DNA of 6,130 nucleotides from a bacterium. GTDB taxonomy: Bacteria > Latescibacterota > UBA2968 > UBA8231. Positions 1 through 6,130 of this stretch are shown here, one piece after another (position 1 is the first letter of the stretch; each line of letters opens with the position of its first letter). The stretch covers positions 1 through 6,130 of the forward strand of contig JAQCJA010000301.1 of the NCBI GenBank assembly GCA_027593305.1, in the 5' to 3' direction. The notes below the pieces were generated by a model. The model saw only the letters and a program-made list of their open reading frames with translations. It was not told where the DNA came from and made no database searches. The position numbers were made by a program, and so were the translations under genes.

Positions 1-2085
1 GCAGTGCGCGAGGTTGTCGCGCAGCTGATGCCCCACCTGTGGTCGGCGATCTTCCGGGACGAACCGGCAGCGGATGCCGAACCGGCCGAGATGCGTCCCG
101 AATTGCGCCAGAGCCTGTTCCTTGCCAGAGTGACGGCCCTGCTCGTGGAGCGATCCCGTCGGCAACCGGTCCTGGTATGCTTCGATGACCTGCATTGGGC
201 CGATTCCGCATCCGTGCGGGCCTTGCAGCCTCTGGCACAGCAACTGGCAGATGCACCGCTGACGATCCTGGCAACCCTGCGGCCGGAAGAAGCCCCCGAG
301 GACGAGACGCTGATCCTGCCCAGAATCATGCAGGGGTTGCAGAGGTTCGAGCAGTTTTCGCAGATCGACCTGCCCGCCCTGACGGCTCAGCAGACCCGTG
401 CTGTCGCCGTCTCCTGCTTCCGCAGAGAAGCCCTGTCTGTAGAGTTCTTCGACCTTCTCTTCACGCGCAGCGGCGGTGTTCCCCTGTTCGTGATCCAGTA
501 TCTCGATTTCCTGCTGGAACGGGGCGTCATCCACCAGCAGCATGGTCTGTGGATCAACCGTCGCCTCGATGAAGGTGACATCCCGGATACGGTGCGTGAC
601 ACGATTCGTGGTCGCATCAAGAAACTGCCGGAAGATGAACGTGACCTGCTCAGTCTGGCTGCTGTTCAGGGCCCGCATTTTGAGGGTGGAATGCTGGCCA
701 AGGCCCTGGCGCAACCGGTCACCCGCATCCTGCGGGACCTCGACGAACTGGGTCGGCGCACGCACTTGATCAAGGTGGACGGCCGTGGTTTCCGTTTCAG
801 CCACCCGGTGCTCGCTGATGCTTTCTACCAGTTGTTGCCGCTTGCCAAGCGGCGGCACATCCATCTGCGCCTGGCCTACATCCTTGAACGCGACCGGCCG
901 AAGGAGAGCCAGCAACTGGCCTACCACCTCTATCATGCGCAACAGTTTGACCGCGCCCTGCCCCATCTGCTCCAGTCCGCCCGGCAGGCGCGTGACAGTT
1001 TCGCCCTGCGGGAATCCCGCCTCTACCTGACGCAGGCCCGGCACGCATACGCTGTTTGCCCGACGCTGGCGACGCAACAGGAGCAGTCCGAGACACGTCT
1101 GTTGCAGGCCGACGTCGAAGCCCTTCTTGGCGAATACGACACCGCCCTCGATGCCTGTCGGCAGGTCCTCGAAGAAGGCTCCGAGCCGAGCGGGGCCTCT
1201 CCCGTTCGTGCCAGCGCCTGTCTGCAGATGGGTCAGGTCCACGTCCTGCAGGCGGCCTGGGATGATGCGGACCGACAGTACCGCCGGGCCCTGGAAATGT
1301 TCAGTGAACTCGGCGACGGGGTCCGCTGCGCGCAGAGTTTTCTCGGCCTCGGCAATATTGCCTTCGAACAGTCCGACCTCGATGCGGCTCAGGCACATTT
1401 CACCGACGCCCGCGAAACCCTCAGTCGCTGCCAGGACGATGGGTTGCTCGGTGCCATCCTCGGCAACATGGGCATCATCGCCACGGTCCGTGGGCAGTAT
1501 GTGGAAGCCGTCCTGCACTACAGCGAGGCACTGAAAGCCTACTCCCGCGCCAAGAACCGCTACGGCTTCTGTCAGACATTCCACAACCTCGGCATGTGTC
1601 ACGCCAACCAGGGCGACTGGAAGAGTGCCATCGACAGCTACGGCAAAGCCGAGGAACTGGCCGTCGAACTGGGCACGATCCCGGTGCTTGCCAACGTGCG
1701 TATCAGCCTCGCTGTCTCCGAGCTGCATATGGGCGATCTCGATGGTGCCGAGCGTTCGTGCCTGCAGGCGTCGTCGCTGATGGCACAACTCAATGATCGC
1801 CTGGGCCTGGCGGAGTGCCGCAAAGTAGCCGGCATGGTCTTGCGTGAACGGTCGGACTACACCGAATCGGTAAAGAGCCTGGAGGCTGGCCTGCACACTT
1901 TCCGTGGGCTGGGGAATGACCTCGGGGTCGCCGAATGTGAACTGGAGCTCGGCATCCTGGAGCGCAAACGGGGCGCTGATATCAAGGCACGAACACGGCT
2001 TTCGGAATCGGCCCGTCTGTTTCGGCAGATCGGTGCCGACGATGAGTTGCGCCGCACCGAAGCCCTGCTGGCGGAGATGGCGTGA
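1..2085 (+). CDS. STAND/AAA_16-type ATPase with C-terminal TPR array (5'-partial; N-terminus outside window)
   Basis: The frame is open to the left edge, so the true start lies upstream; the GTG at 4 is only an internal codon. What remains is 694 residues. Numbering from that GTG, a Walker B motif (VLVCFDD, last Asp 62) runs into HWAD, then a sensor-like TLRPEE strand (~91-96) and a GGVP element (~157-160, the GxP motif of STAND NTPases). A helical/winged-helix region follows, with the FRFSHPVLADAFY motif (~263-275) typical of the COG3899-like predicted ATPase family. Residues ~365-690 are TPR helices, seven of them at an exact 40-residue pitch. No Walker A is visible; by comparison with the next gene it should lie well upstream. 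The protein is probably a cytoplasmic ATP-dependent switch with a TPR protein-binding or sensing arm. Its ligand is unknown. Whether a kinase domain precedes it, as in the downstream paralogue, cannot be seen. No membrane segments were noticed. Confidence 0.95.
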   Translation, partial: AVREVVAQLMPHLWSAIFRDEPAADAEPAEMRPELRQSLFLARVTALLVERSRRQPVLVCFDDLHWADSASVRALQPLAQQLADAPLTILATLRPEEAPEDETLILPRIMQGLQRFEQFSQIDLPALTAQQTRAVAVSCFRREALSVEFFDLLFTRSGGVPLFVIQYLDFLLERGVIHQQHGLWINRRLDEGDIPDTVRDTIRGRIKKLPEDERDLLSLAAVQGPHFEGGMLAKALAQPVTRILRDLDELGRRTHLIKVDGRGFRFSHPVLADAFYQLLPLAKRRHIHLRLAYILERDRPKESQQLAYHLYHAQQFDRALPHLLQSARQARDSFALRESRLYLTQARHAYAVCPTLATQQEQSETRLLQADVEALLGEYDTALDACRQVLEEGSEPSGASPVRASACLQMGQVHVLQAAWDDADRQYRRALEMFSELGDGVRCAQSFLGLGNIAFEQSDLDAAQAHFTDARETLSRCQDDGLLGAILGNMGIIATVRGQYVEAVLHYSEALKAYSRAKNRYGFCQTFHNLGMCHANQGDWKSAIDSYGKAEELAVELGTIPVLANVRISLAVSELHMGDLDGAERSCLQASSLMAQLNDRLGLAECRKVAGMVLRERSDYTESVKSLEAGLHTFRGLGNDLGVAECELELGILERKRGADIKARTRLSESARLFRQIGADDELRRTEALLAEMA
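1210..2064 (+). repeat. TPR repeat array, seven units of exactly 120 nt
   Basis: The conserved small residue of TPR helix A (Gly in six units, Ala in one) is encoded at 1231, 1351, 1471, 1591, 1711, 1831 and 1951, which is seven units spaced exactly 120 nt (40 residues). Each unit shows the pattern L-x-x-x-G, then Gly/Asp plus an aromatic or Leu, then Ala at +12. An eighth, less regular unit precedes them (around 1096-1180). The 40-residue pitch rather than 34 is that of the longer TPR class found in LGN-like and STAND-associated proteins. These are protein-level repeats; the DNA copies are strongly diverged, so recent DNA duplication is not indicated. Confidence 0.85.
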
Positions 2086-2087
2086 TG
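2073..2087 (+). promoter_or_regulatory. Shine-Dalgarno and coupled start of the pseudokinase gene
   Basis: GGAG at 2073-2076 lies inside the end of the upstream gene, eight bases before the ATG at 2085-2087. The upstream stop TGA (2083-2085) shares its last A with that ATG, giving a TGATG junction typical of translational coupling. In-frame alternatives are GTG at 2082 (5-base spacing) and ATG at 2091 (14-base spacing). Spacing favours 2085. Confidence 0.7.
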
Positions 2088-5000
2088 AGCATGAACGATC
2101 TGTTGACCGGCACGGTGTTGGGCGGTTACCGCCTCGGCAGGATCATCAGCCAGGGCGACTCCACCGTCGTCCATCTGGCCTGGGATGAGGCGGGGGCCCG
2201 TGACGTAGCCGTCCGCGTGTTGTTGCTGGACAGCATTGGCGACGAGCACGACGTGCAGCGTTTTGCGCACGACTCGGCGCTGGCGGCAAGCATCGAGCAC
2301 CCCCATATCATCCGCACCCTGGGCAGCGGCCGGGCCCATGGCGTGCTGTGGACAGCCACGGATCTGGCCGCAGGCGAGTGTCTGCGCCAGCGGTTGCAGG
2401 ACCAGGAACGTCTGTCGGTTACGGAGACGATCGCCACAGTGCGACAACTGTTGTCGGCCCTGGCCGCCGCTCACGCGCAGGACATCCTGCACCGCGACAT
2501 CAGGGCCGATAACATCATGATCGCCGACGATGGATCCGTGAAGGTCCTCGGCTTCGGCATCACCACGGTTCCATCGGAGCCAATTCTGTCCCGCCCCGAT
2601 GACATTGTCGGCAGTGTGGAGTATCTGGCACCGGAGCAGATCCTCGGCGACCCCGTGGGACCTGCTGCGGATCTCTATGCCGTCGGTGTGCTTCTCTATG
2701 AGTTGCTTACCGGCACCCTGCCCTTCACGGCTCCCTCACCGGCAGCCCTCATCTATCGCCAACTGATCGAGGAACCTGCGGCTCCCTCGCAACTGCAACC
2801 AGGCATCCCCCGCGCTCTCGATCGCCTCGTGCTGCGCCTGCTCAACAAGCTGCCCGAAGAGCGCGCCGATGCTGCCACGGCCCTGCGCCAACTCGATGCT
2901 CTGGGACTCCATCAGGACCTGACCACGTGGACGCAGGCACCGGTTTCGGCTGCCGAGTCAGCAGCAGCGCAGCAGCGCGCCCGTAGTTTTCAGCCGGCTT
3001 TCGTTGGGCGCGAGGATGACATGCAGGCCCTCGTTTCGCATCTGGAGCCCCTGGCGGGTGGGGGGCACACAGTCCTCGTCGCCGGCGAAGCAGGCGTCGG
3101 CAAGACACGCCTCACCGCAGAATTCCGTCATCGCGTCGAAGCAGCCGGCATCCACTGCCTGTCCGGTTCCTGCGTATTCGACAACAGCCTCGGCCCGTAC
3201 ATGCCCTTCATGGATATCCTGGGCGAGTTGTTCAACCTGCCGGATGAGGCGTTGTCCCCGCACGTGCGTCAGGCCCTGATCGAGCAGTTGCAGGATCAGG
3301 ACCCGGAGCTGGCGGCCCTGGCCCGCTCGTCCACAACAACAGCCAAGGTGCGCAGCAGTTTCACCGCCGCTCTCGGTGCCGAAAATGGCGGCGATGCGGC
3401 TCGTCTGCGGTTCTTCGATGCCATCCTGGAGGTGCTCGAGACGGTGGCACGATCCCGGCCACTGGTGCTCATCCTGGAGGACGTGCACTGGGCCGATGAC
3501 GGCTCCCTGAACCTGCTCAGCCACATCATCCAGCGGTTGGCGGACGCTCCGATCCTGGTGCTGGTCACCTACCGCCCGGAAGAGGCCAATGCCAACAGCG
3601 ATCTCGTCAGTCTGCTGTCCCGGCTTGCCGCAGAGGACGGCGTGCACCGCCTGGGTCTCGAACGCCTGAACCGGACCGCCCTTGTTGAACTGACGGCGTC
3701 GTTGTTTGTCGATGCCGATTTCGACGCTGACTTCGGCGATTATCTCTGCGCCCAATCGCAGGGCAACCCGTTCATCGCCATGGAAATCCTCAAGCTGCTG
3801 CGCAGTGAGAACGTCCTGTTCAAGCAGAACGGGCTCTGGCAGGTGGACCCGGGGTTCTCCGGGCAGGTGCTTCCTGAACGTGTCAGCGCCCTCGTTCTTC
3901 GGCGTGTGGAGTTGCTGGCCAACCCGGAGCGCGAGTTGCTGCAACTGGCCGCCGTCATCGGCCAGCGCTTCACCCTGGCGACCCTGGAGGCGGCGGCGGG
4001 GACCCCCCGGATCGCCCTGCTCAAGCAACTCTTCCGGTTGGAGCGCCAGCATCGCCTGGTCACCTGCGCCGATGGCATGTACGAATTCACCCACTCGAAG
4101 ATCCGCGAAGTGCTGTACGAGGAGACCCCCTGGGAACTGCGTCGCGAGTACCACAGCAGTGTAGCAGGGATTCTCGGCCGCATGGGAGACGAGATCGACG
4201 ACGCCGAGCTGGGCCACCACCTGTTCCGCAGCGAACGCTTCGCCGAGGCGCTCCCCCGCCTCGAACATGCCGCAGCAAATGCCAGGCGCTTGTTCAGCTG
4301 GCGCGAAGCGGCTCTGCTCTTTGACCAGGCCGCCGAGGCCTGCCTCCAGTCCAACGGCGAAGTGAGCCGTTTGCTGCGAGCCCTGCGGGCTGCCGGCCGC
4401 TGCTATGCGAACCTGACGGCGTACGACGTGGCAACACAACGCATGACCCGCATGCAGGCCGTCGCGGTCACTGCCCAACGGCCGACAGAGGAAGCCGATG
4501 CCGTCGTGCAGATGGGCCGGATCGATCTGAGCTGCGGTCGCTACAGCGATGCGACGATGGCTTTTGCCCACGCCATCGATCTCGTCGGTCAGCAACAGGA
4601 TCCCGGCGCCCGCGCCGTCTATGGTCAGGCGGTGTTGAACTGGGGTGTCGCGGACTTTCAGTCGGGTCGCTACGCCGAGGCCGCCGACCATTGGGAGCAG
4701 GCACGGCAGACTTTGCTGGATGATCCCGCAGAACTCGCCAGCTGCCTGAACAACCTCGCGGTGCTGGCGACGGTCCGTGGCGAACTGGAGGAAGCGTCGC
4801 GGCTCTACGAGCAGGTACTGAAACTTGACCTCGAGAGGCAGGACCTCGAACAGATGGCCCTCACCTGCCTCAATATGGCGATGATCCAGGCGGATCAGGA
4901 GCGCTGGGACGAAGCACTGGATCTGTCGGCCCGCAGTCTCGAACTGTGCCGCCAGTCACGCCTGCGGGCCCACGAACCCAACATCCAGTTGTCGCGCGCC

Positions 5001-5375
5001 GAAGCACTGCTTGGCAAGGGAGATGCTGACGCCCAGCTGGCCCTGTCGGCCGCCATGCAGGGGTTTCGACGTCTGGATGATGCCCTTGGCATCGCCGACA
5101 CACTGCGCTTGCAGGGGCATCTGTTTCGGCAACAGCAACGCTGGGATGAGGGACGTGATGTACTGCGCCGCAGCATCGATATCAACCGCCAGTTCGGTGC
5201 CTCCGTGAGTCTCGGTGAAGCGCTCCGCGAACTGGCAGAATTACAGATCGCCGCCGGTGAATCCGGAGATGCAATCACGTTGCTGCAGGAGGCGGAAAGC
5301 ATCTTTGTCCAGGCAGAAGCGCGACTCGACCTCGATCGGGTACGGCGCGTGCTGGACGAACTCCATGTCAGCTGA
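2085..5375 (+). CDS. Pseudokinase-STAND ATPase-TPR signalling protein (1096 aa)
   Basis: Numbering is from ATG 2085. Residues ~15-273 form a Ser/Thr (Hanks-type) kinase fold; ~303-595 a STAND/AAA_16 ATPase with Walker A GEAGVGKT (334-341, Lys340), Walker B LVLILED (460-466), HWAD (468-471), a TYRPEE sensor strand (Arg497) and GNP (560-562). A winged-helix/helical region with EFTHSKIREVLYE (667-679) follows, then TPR-like helices from ~700 to the end. The kinase domain keeps HRD (136-138), Asn143, APE (182-184), Asp196 and Arg260. It has Arg44 for the beta3 Lys, Asp63 for the alphaC Glu, Arg140 for the catalytic-loop Lys, Gly156 for the DFG Asp, and a poor Gly-rich loop. It is therefore probably catalytically dead or very weak, while the ATPase looks intact. 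The architecture recalls PknK-like kinase-ATPase-TPR regulators. No membrane segment was seen, so it is probably cytoplasmic. It overlaps the upstream paralogue by one base, suggesting co-expression. Target and ligand are unknown. Confidence 0.96.
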   Translation: MSMNDLLTGTVLGGYRLGRIISQGDSTVVHLAWDEAGARDVAVRVLLLDSIGDEHDVQRFAHDSALAASIEHPHIIRTLGSGRAHGVLWTATDLAAGECLRQRLQDQERLSVTETIATVRQLLSALAAAHAQDILHRDIRADNIMIADDGSVKVLGFGITTVPSEPILSRPDDIVGSVEYLAPEQILGDPVGPAADLYAVGVLLYELLTGTLPFTAPSPAALIYRQLIEEPAAPSQLQPGIPRALDRLVLRLLNKLPEERADAATALRQLDALGLHQDLTTWTQAPVSAAESAAAQQRARSFQPAFVGREDDMQALVSHLEPLAGGGHTVLVAGEAGVGKTRLTAEFRHRVEAAGIHCLSGSCVFDNSLGPYMPFMDILGELFNLPDEALSPHVRQALIEQLQDQDPELAALARSSTTTAKVRSSFTAALGAENGGDAARLRFFDAILEVLETVARSRPLVLILEDVHWADDGSLNLLSHIIQRLADAPILVLVTYRPEEANANSDLVSLLSRLAAEDGVHRLGLERLNRTALVELTASLFVDADFDADFGDYLCAQSQGNPFIAMEILKLLRSENVLFKQNGLWQVDPGFSGQVLPERVSALVLRRVELLANPERELLQLAAVIGQRFTLATLEAAAGTPRIALLKQLFRLERQHRLVTCADGMYEFTHSKIREVLYEETPWELRREYHSSVAGILGRMGDEIDDAELGHHLFRSERFAEALPRLEHAAANARRLFSWREAALLFDQAAEACLQSNGEVSRLLRALRAAGRCYANLTAYDVATQRMTRMQAVAVTAQRPTEEADAVVQMGRIDLSCGRYSDATMAFAHAIDLVGQQQDPGARAVYGQAVLNWGVADFQSGRYAEAADHWEQARQTLLDDPAELASCLNNLAVLATVRGELEEASRLYEQVLKLDLERQDLEQMALTCLNMAMIQADQERWDEALDLSARSLELCRQSRLRAHEPNIQLSRAEALLGKGDADAQLALSAAMQGFRRLDDALGIADTLRLQGHLFRQQQRWDEGRDVLRRSIDINRQFGASVSLGEALRELAELQIAAGESGDAITLLQEAESIFVQAEARLDLDRVRRVLDELHVS

Positions 5376-5423
5376 CCGAGCCAGGCCGAGTACCCGGAGC
5401 GGGCAAAGTCAGCACAACAGATT

Positions 5424-5432
5424 TGGCATACT
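5424..5432 (+). promoter_or_regulatory. Possible extended -10 promoter element for the secreted-protein gene
   Basis: TGGCATACT fits an extended -10 (TG-N plus a hexamer matching TATAAT at four of six positions). A start about seven bases downstream (~5439) would give a short leader that still contains the Shine-Dalgarno. No good -35 box is seen at the expected distance. This is a weak candidate; read-through from the upstream genes is equally possible. Confidence 0.25.
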
Positions 5433-5438
5433 CAAAGC

Positions 5439-5443
5439 AGGAG
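5439..5443 (+). promoter_or_regulatory. Shine-Dalgarno (AGGAG) deciding the start at 5455
   Basis: AGGAG lies 11 bases before ATG 5455. The frame is open back to 5215, but that upstream part overlaps the preceding gene in another frame and lacks coding character. A signal peptide begins exactly at 5455. Both facts fix this start. The spacing is slightly long. Confidence 0.65.
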
Positions 5444-5454
5444 CAATCCACGTC

Positions 5455-6102
5455 ATGAACAAAATTCTCTTATGTAGCGGAATCCTGGCCCTGGCCCTGG
5501 CCCTGGCAAGCTCGGCGCAGGGAACTGAAGAGGCCAGCTGGGGAGAGTTGAAGCAGCTGCGCCTGCCGCTCATGCCGGCGGGCAAACGCCCGGCGGCAAC
5601 GTCCACCACCGTTGTGGCGAGCAGCACGGAGACGACGGAGCCGGCGCCCGCCCCTGACACCTTTGTTGATCTTGCCGCCGACGAAACACGCACCGTCACG
5701 CAGATCGCCTGGCCCAGCGGCAAGTCACGGCTCTACCTGAGCGATCTCAATTCGAGCGCCACCCTGGACGATGACCTCTACGTCAGCTTCACCGTGCCCA
5801 ATGGCGCTGTTGCCGAGCCCACACAGATCGTCATGACGGTGATCGGCAACCGGCTCTCCGATCTGGTGATCGCCTTCCAGCCGGGAGGATTGGTCTTCGA
5901 AACACCGGCATCGCTGTGGGTGAAACTCGGGTCGGATCTCGTCGATGTGGACACGGGTACTCTGACCGTATGGCACGAGTACGCCGATGGCACCGTGGAA
6001 GACACCACGGTGCTGGCGTCGCATCAATACAAGAGCGGCTATTACGAATTCACCGCAGAAATACCCGGATTCTCCCGCTATGGCTTGAGAACGTCCAAAT
6101 AG
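5455..6102 (+). CDS. Secreted protein with signal peptide and ZU5-like beta domain (215 aa)
   Basis: The start is chosen by the AGGAG at 5439-5443 and by the signal peptide that follows. Residues 1-23 are a Sec signal: Lys3, a hydrophobic core containing four Leu-Ala dipeptides (11-18), then SSAQG with a likely type I cleavage after Ala21. Residues ~42-68 are a Thr/Ser/Pro/Ala-rich linker. Residues ~69-215 look beta-rich. VSFTVPNGAVAEPTQIVMTV (110-129), then GGLVFETPASLWVKL (144-158), and a C-terminal PGFSRYGL (204-211) follow the order seen in secreted ZU5-like domains: a 'P.GA' strand, a 'G..F..PA.L' strand and a terminal 'FSRY' motif. This assignment comes from pattern recognition only. 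No lipobox, C-terminal anchor or catalytic motif is seen. The product is probably periplasmic or extracellular, in a binding or structural role. A functional link with the upstream signalling genes is suggested only by position. Confidence 0.9.
   Translation: MNKILLCSGILALALALASSAQGTEEASWGELKQLRLPLMPAGKRPAATSTTVVASSTETTEPAPAPDTFVDLAADETRTVTQIAWPSGKSRLYLSDLNSSATLDDDLYVSFTVPNGAVAEPTQIVMTVIGNRLSDLVIAFQPGGLVFETPASLWVKLGSDLVDVDTGTLTVWHEYADGTVEDTTVLASHQYKSGYYEFTAEIPGFSRYGLRTSK
5485..5508 (+). repeat. Hexanucleotide tandem repeat (CTGGCC)x3 + CTGGCA in the signal peptide
   Basis: Three perfect CTGGCC units and a fourth differing at its last base (CTGGCA) encode Leu-Ala four times (residues 11-18), the hydrophobic core of the signal peptide. 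Gain or loss of a unit would keep the frame and alter h-region length by two residues. Confidence 0.9.
5573..5598 (+). repeat. GC-rich inverted repeat inside the secreted-protein gene
   Basis: Arms 5573-5583 and 5588-5598 pair at 10 of 11 positions (one G-G mismatch, 5578/5593) around an AAAC loop. It lies in the coding sequence for residues ~40-48, just after the signal peptide region. There is no T-run, so it is not an intrinsic terminator. It may simply reflect GC-rich Pro-Ala-Gly codons. Confidence 0.5.
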
Positions 6103-6130
6103 ACACGCTGCTGGAACCAATGTGGGAAGC

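Larger units (their letters stand above)
5376..5454 (+). other. Intergenic gap with a weak hairpin, no clear terminator
   Basis: This 79-bp gap separates the large operon-like pair from the secreted-protein gene. A small perfect hairpin (CCCG-GAG-CGGG, 5393-5403) has only four stem pairs and no following T-run, so it is not a convincing intrinsic terminator. The second half (from about 5405) is visibly richer in A/T than the surrounding coding DNA, as expected for a promoter or leader. Confidence 0.5.

Noticed and set aside
4..6. GTG at 4 as the real start of the first gene
   Set aside because: The frame is open to the window edge, no Shine-Dalgarno can be assessed, and the ATPase would lack its Walker A; the gene is simply truncated by the window.
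1857..2492. Antisense open frame (211 codons) spanning the junction of the two large genes
   Set aside because: It overlaps two well-supported genes and has no recognisable motif or supporting context; it is read as a shadow of GC-rich coding sequence.
2958..4691. Long antisense open frame (577 codons) opposite the kinase-ATPase gene
   Set aside because: The sense strand here encodes clear Walker A, Walker B and STAND motifs. Long antisense frames are common opposite GC-rich genes, and its translation shows no recognisable domain.
5393..5403. Intrinsic terminator after the second gene
   Set aside because: The stem is only four base pairs and no T-run follows.
5423..5439. Possible sigma-54 promoter (TTGGCA ... 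GCA with GG-N10-GC spacing)
   Set aside because: The -24 half fits, but the -12 half is AAGC rather than TTGC, and the predicted start (~5450) would fall after the Shine-Dalgarno, leaving ATG 5455 without it.
5215..5454. N-terminal extension of the secreted protein from an upstream ATG at 5215
   Set aside because: This part overlaps the end of the upstream gene in another frame, has an Arg/Ser/Cys-rich shadow-like composition, and would bury the signal peptide internally.
5473..5478. Cys7 of the secreted protein as a lipoprotein lipobox
   Set aside because: The Cys lies at residue 7, before the hydrophobic core, so there is no room for a signal peptide ahead of it; a type I signal peptide fits better.

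Overview
The window is GC-rich and tightly packed on the + strand: three protein genes, two of them very large signalling proteins. Kinase-like/STAND-ATPase/TPR proteins of this kind are typical of bacteria with large regulatory repertoires (for example Myxococcota, Acidobacteriota, Gemmatimonadota, Chloroflexota and related lineages). Nothing in the window fixes the taxon. No tRNA, rRNA, CRISPR array, insertion sequence or integrase was seen.

Layout. Bases 1-2085 hold the 3' part of a gene cut by the left edge: a STAND/AAA_16-type ATPase (Walker B, sensor and GxP motifs present; Walker A must lie upstream) followed by a very regular TPR array. Its stop codon overlaps by one base the start of the second gene (2085-5375). 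That gene encodes a 1096-residue protein with an N-terminal Ser/Thr-kinase fold, a complete STAND ATPase module and a C-terminal TPR region. The two proteins are clear paralogues across the ATPase and following regions. After a 79-bp gap comes a gene for a 215-residue secreted protein (5455-6102) with a signal peptide, a Thr/Ser/Pro/Ala-rich linker and a beta-rich C-terminal domain that resembles ZU5-like secreted domains.

Main observation. The kinase domain of the second gene has changes at nearly every ATP/metal-handling position: a Gly-rich loop with one of three glycines, beta3 Lys to Arg, alphaC Glu to Asp, catalytic-loop Lys to Arg, and DFG to GFG. The structural landmarks (HRD, the catalytic-loop Asn, APE, the subdomain IX Asp and the subdomain XI Arg) are kept. 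It therefore reads as a pseudokinase fused to an apparently intact STAND ATPase, translationally coupled to a paralogue whose N-terminus is outside the window.

How they may work together (inference). The TPR arrays probably sense or bind a partner, the ATPase modules act as nucleotide-dependent switches, and the pseudokinase acts as an adaptor or allosteric domain. The coupled paralogues could form a hetero-oligomer. The secreted protein may be an output or an unrelated downstream gene; the gap and possible separate promoter leave this open.
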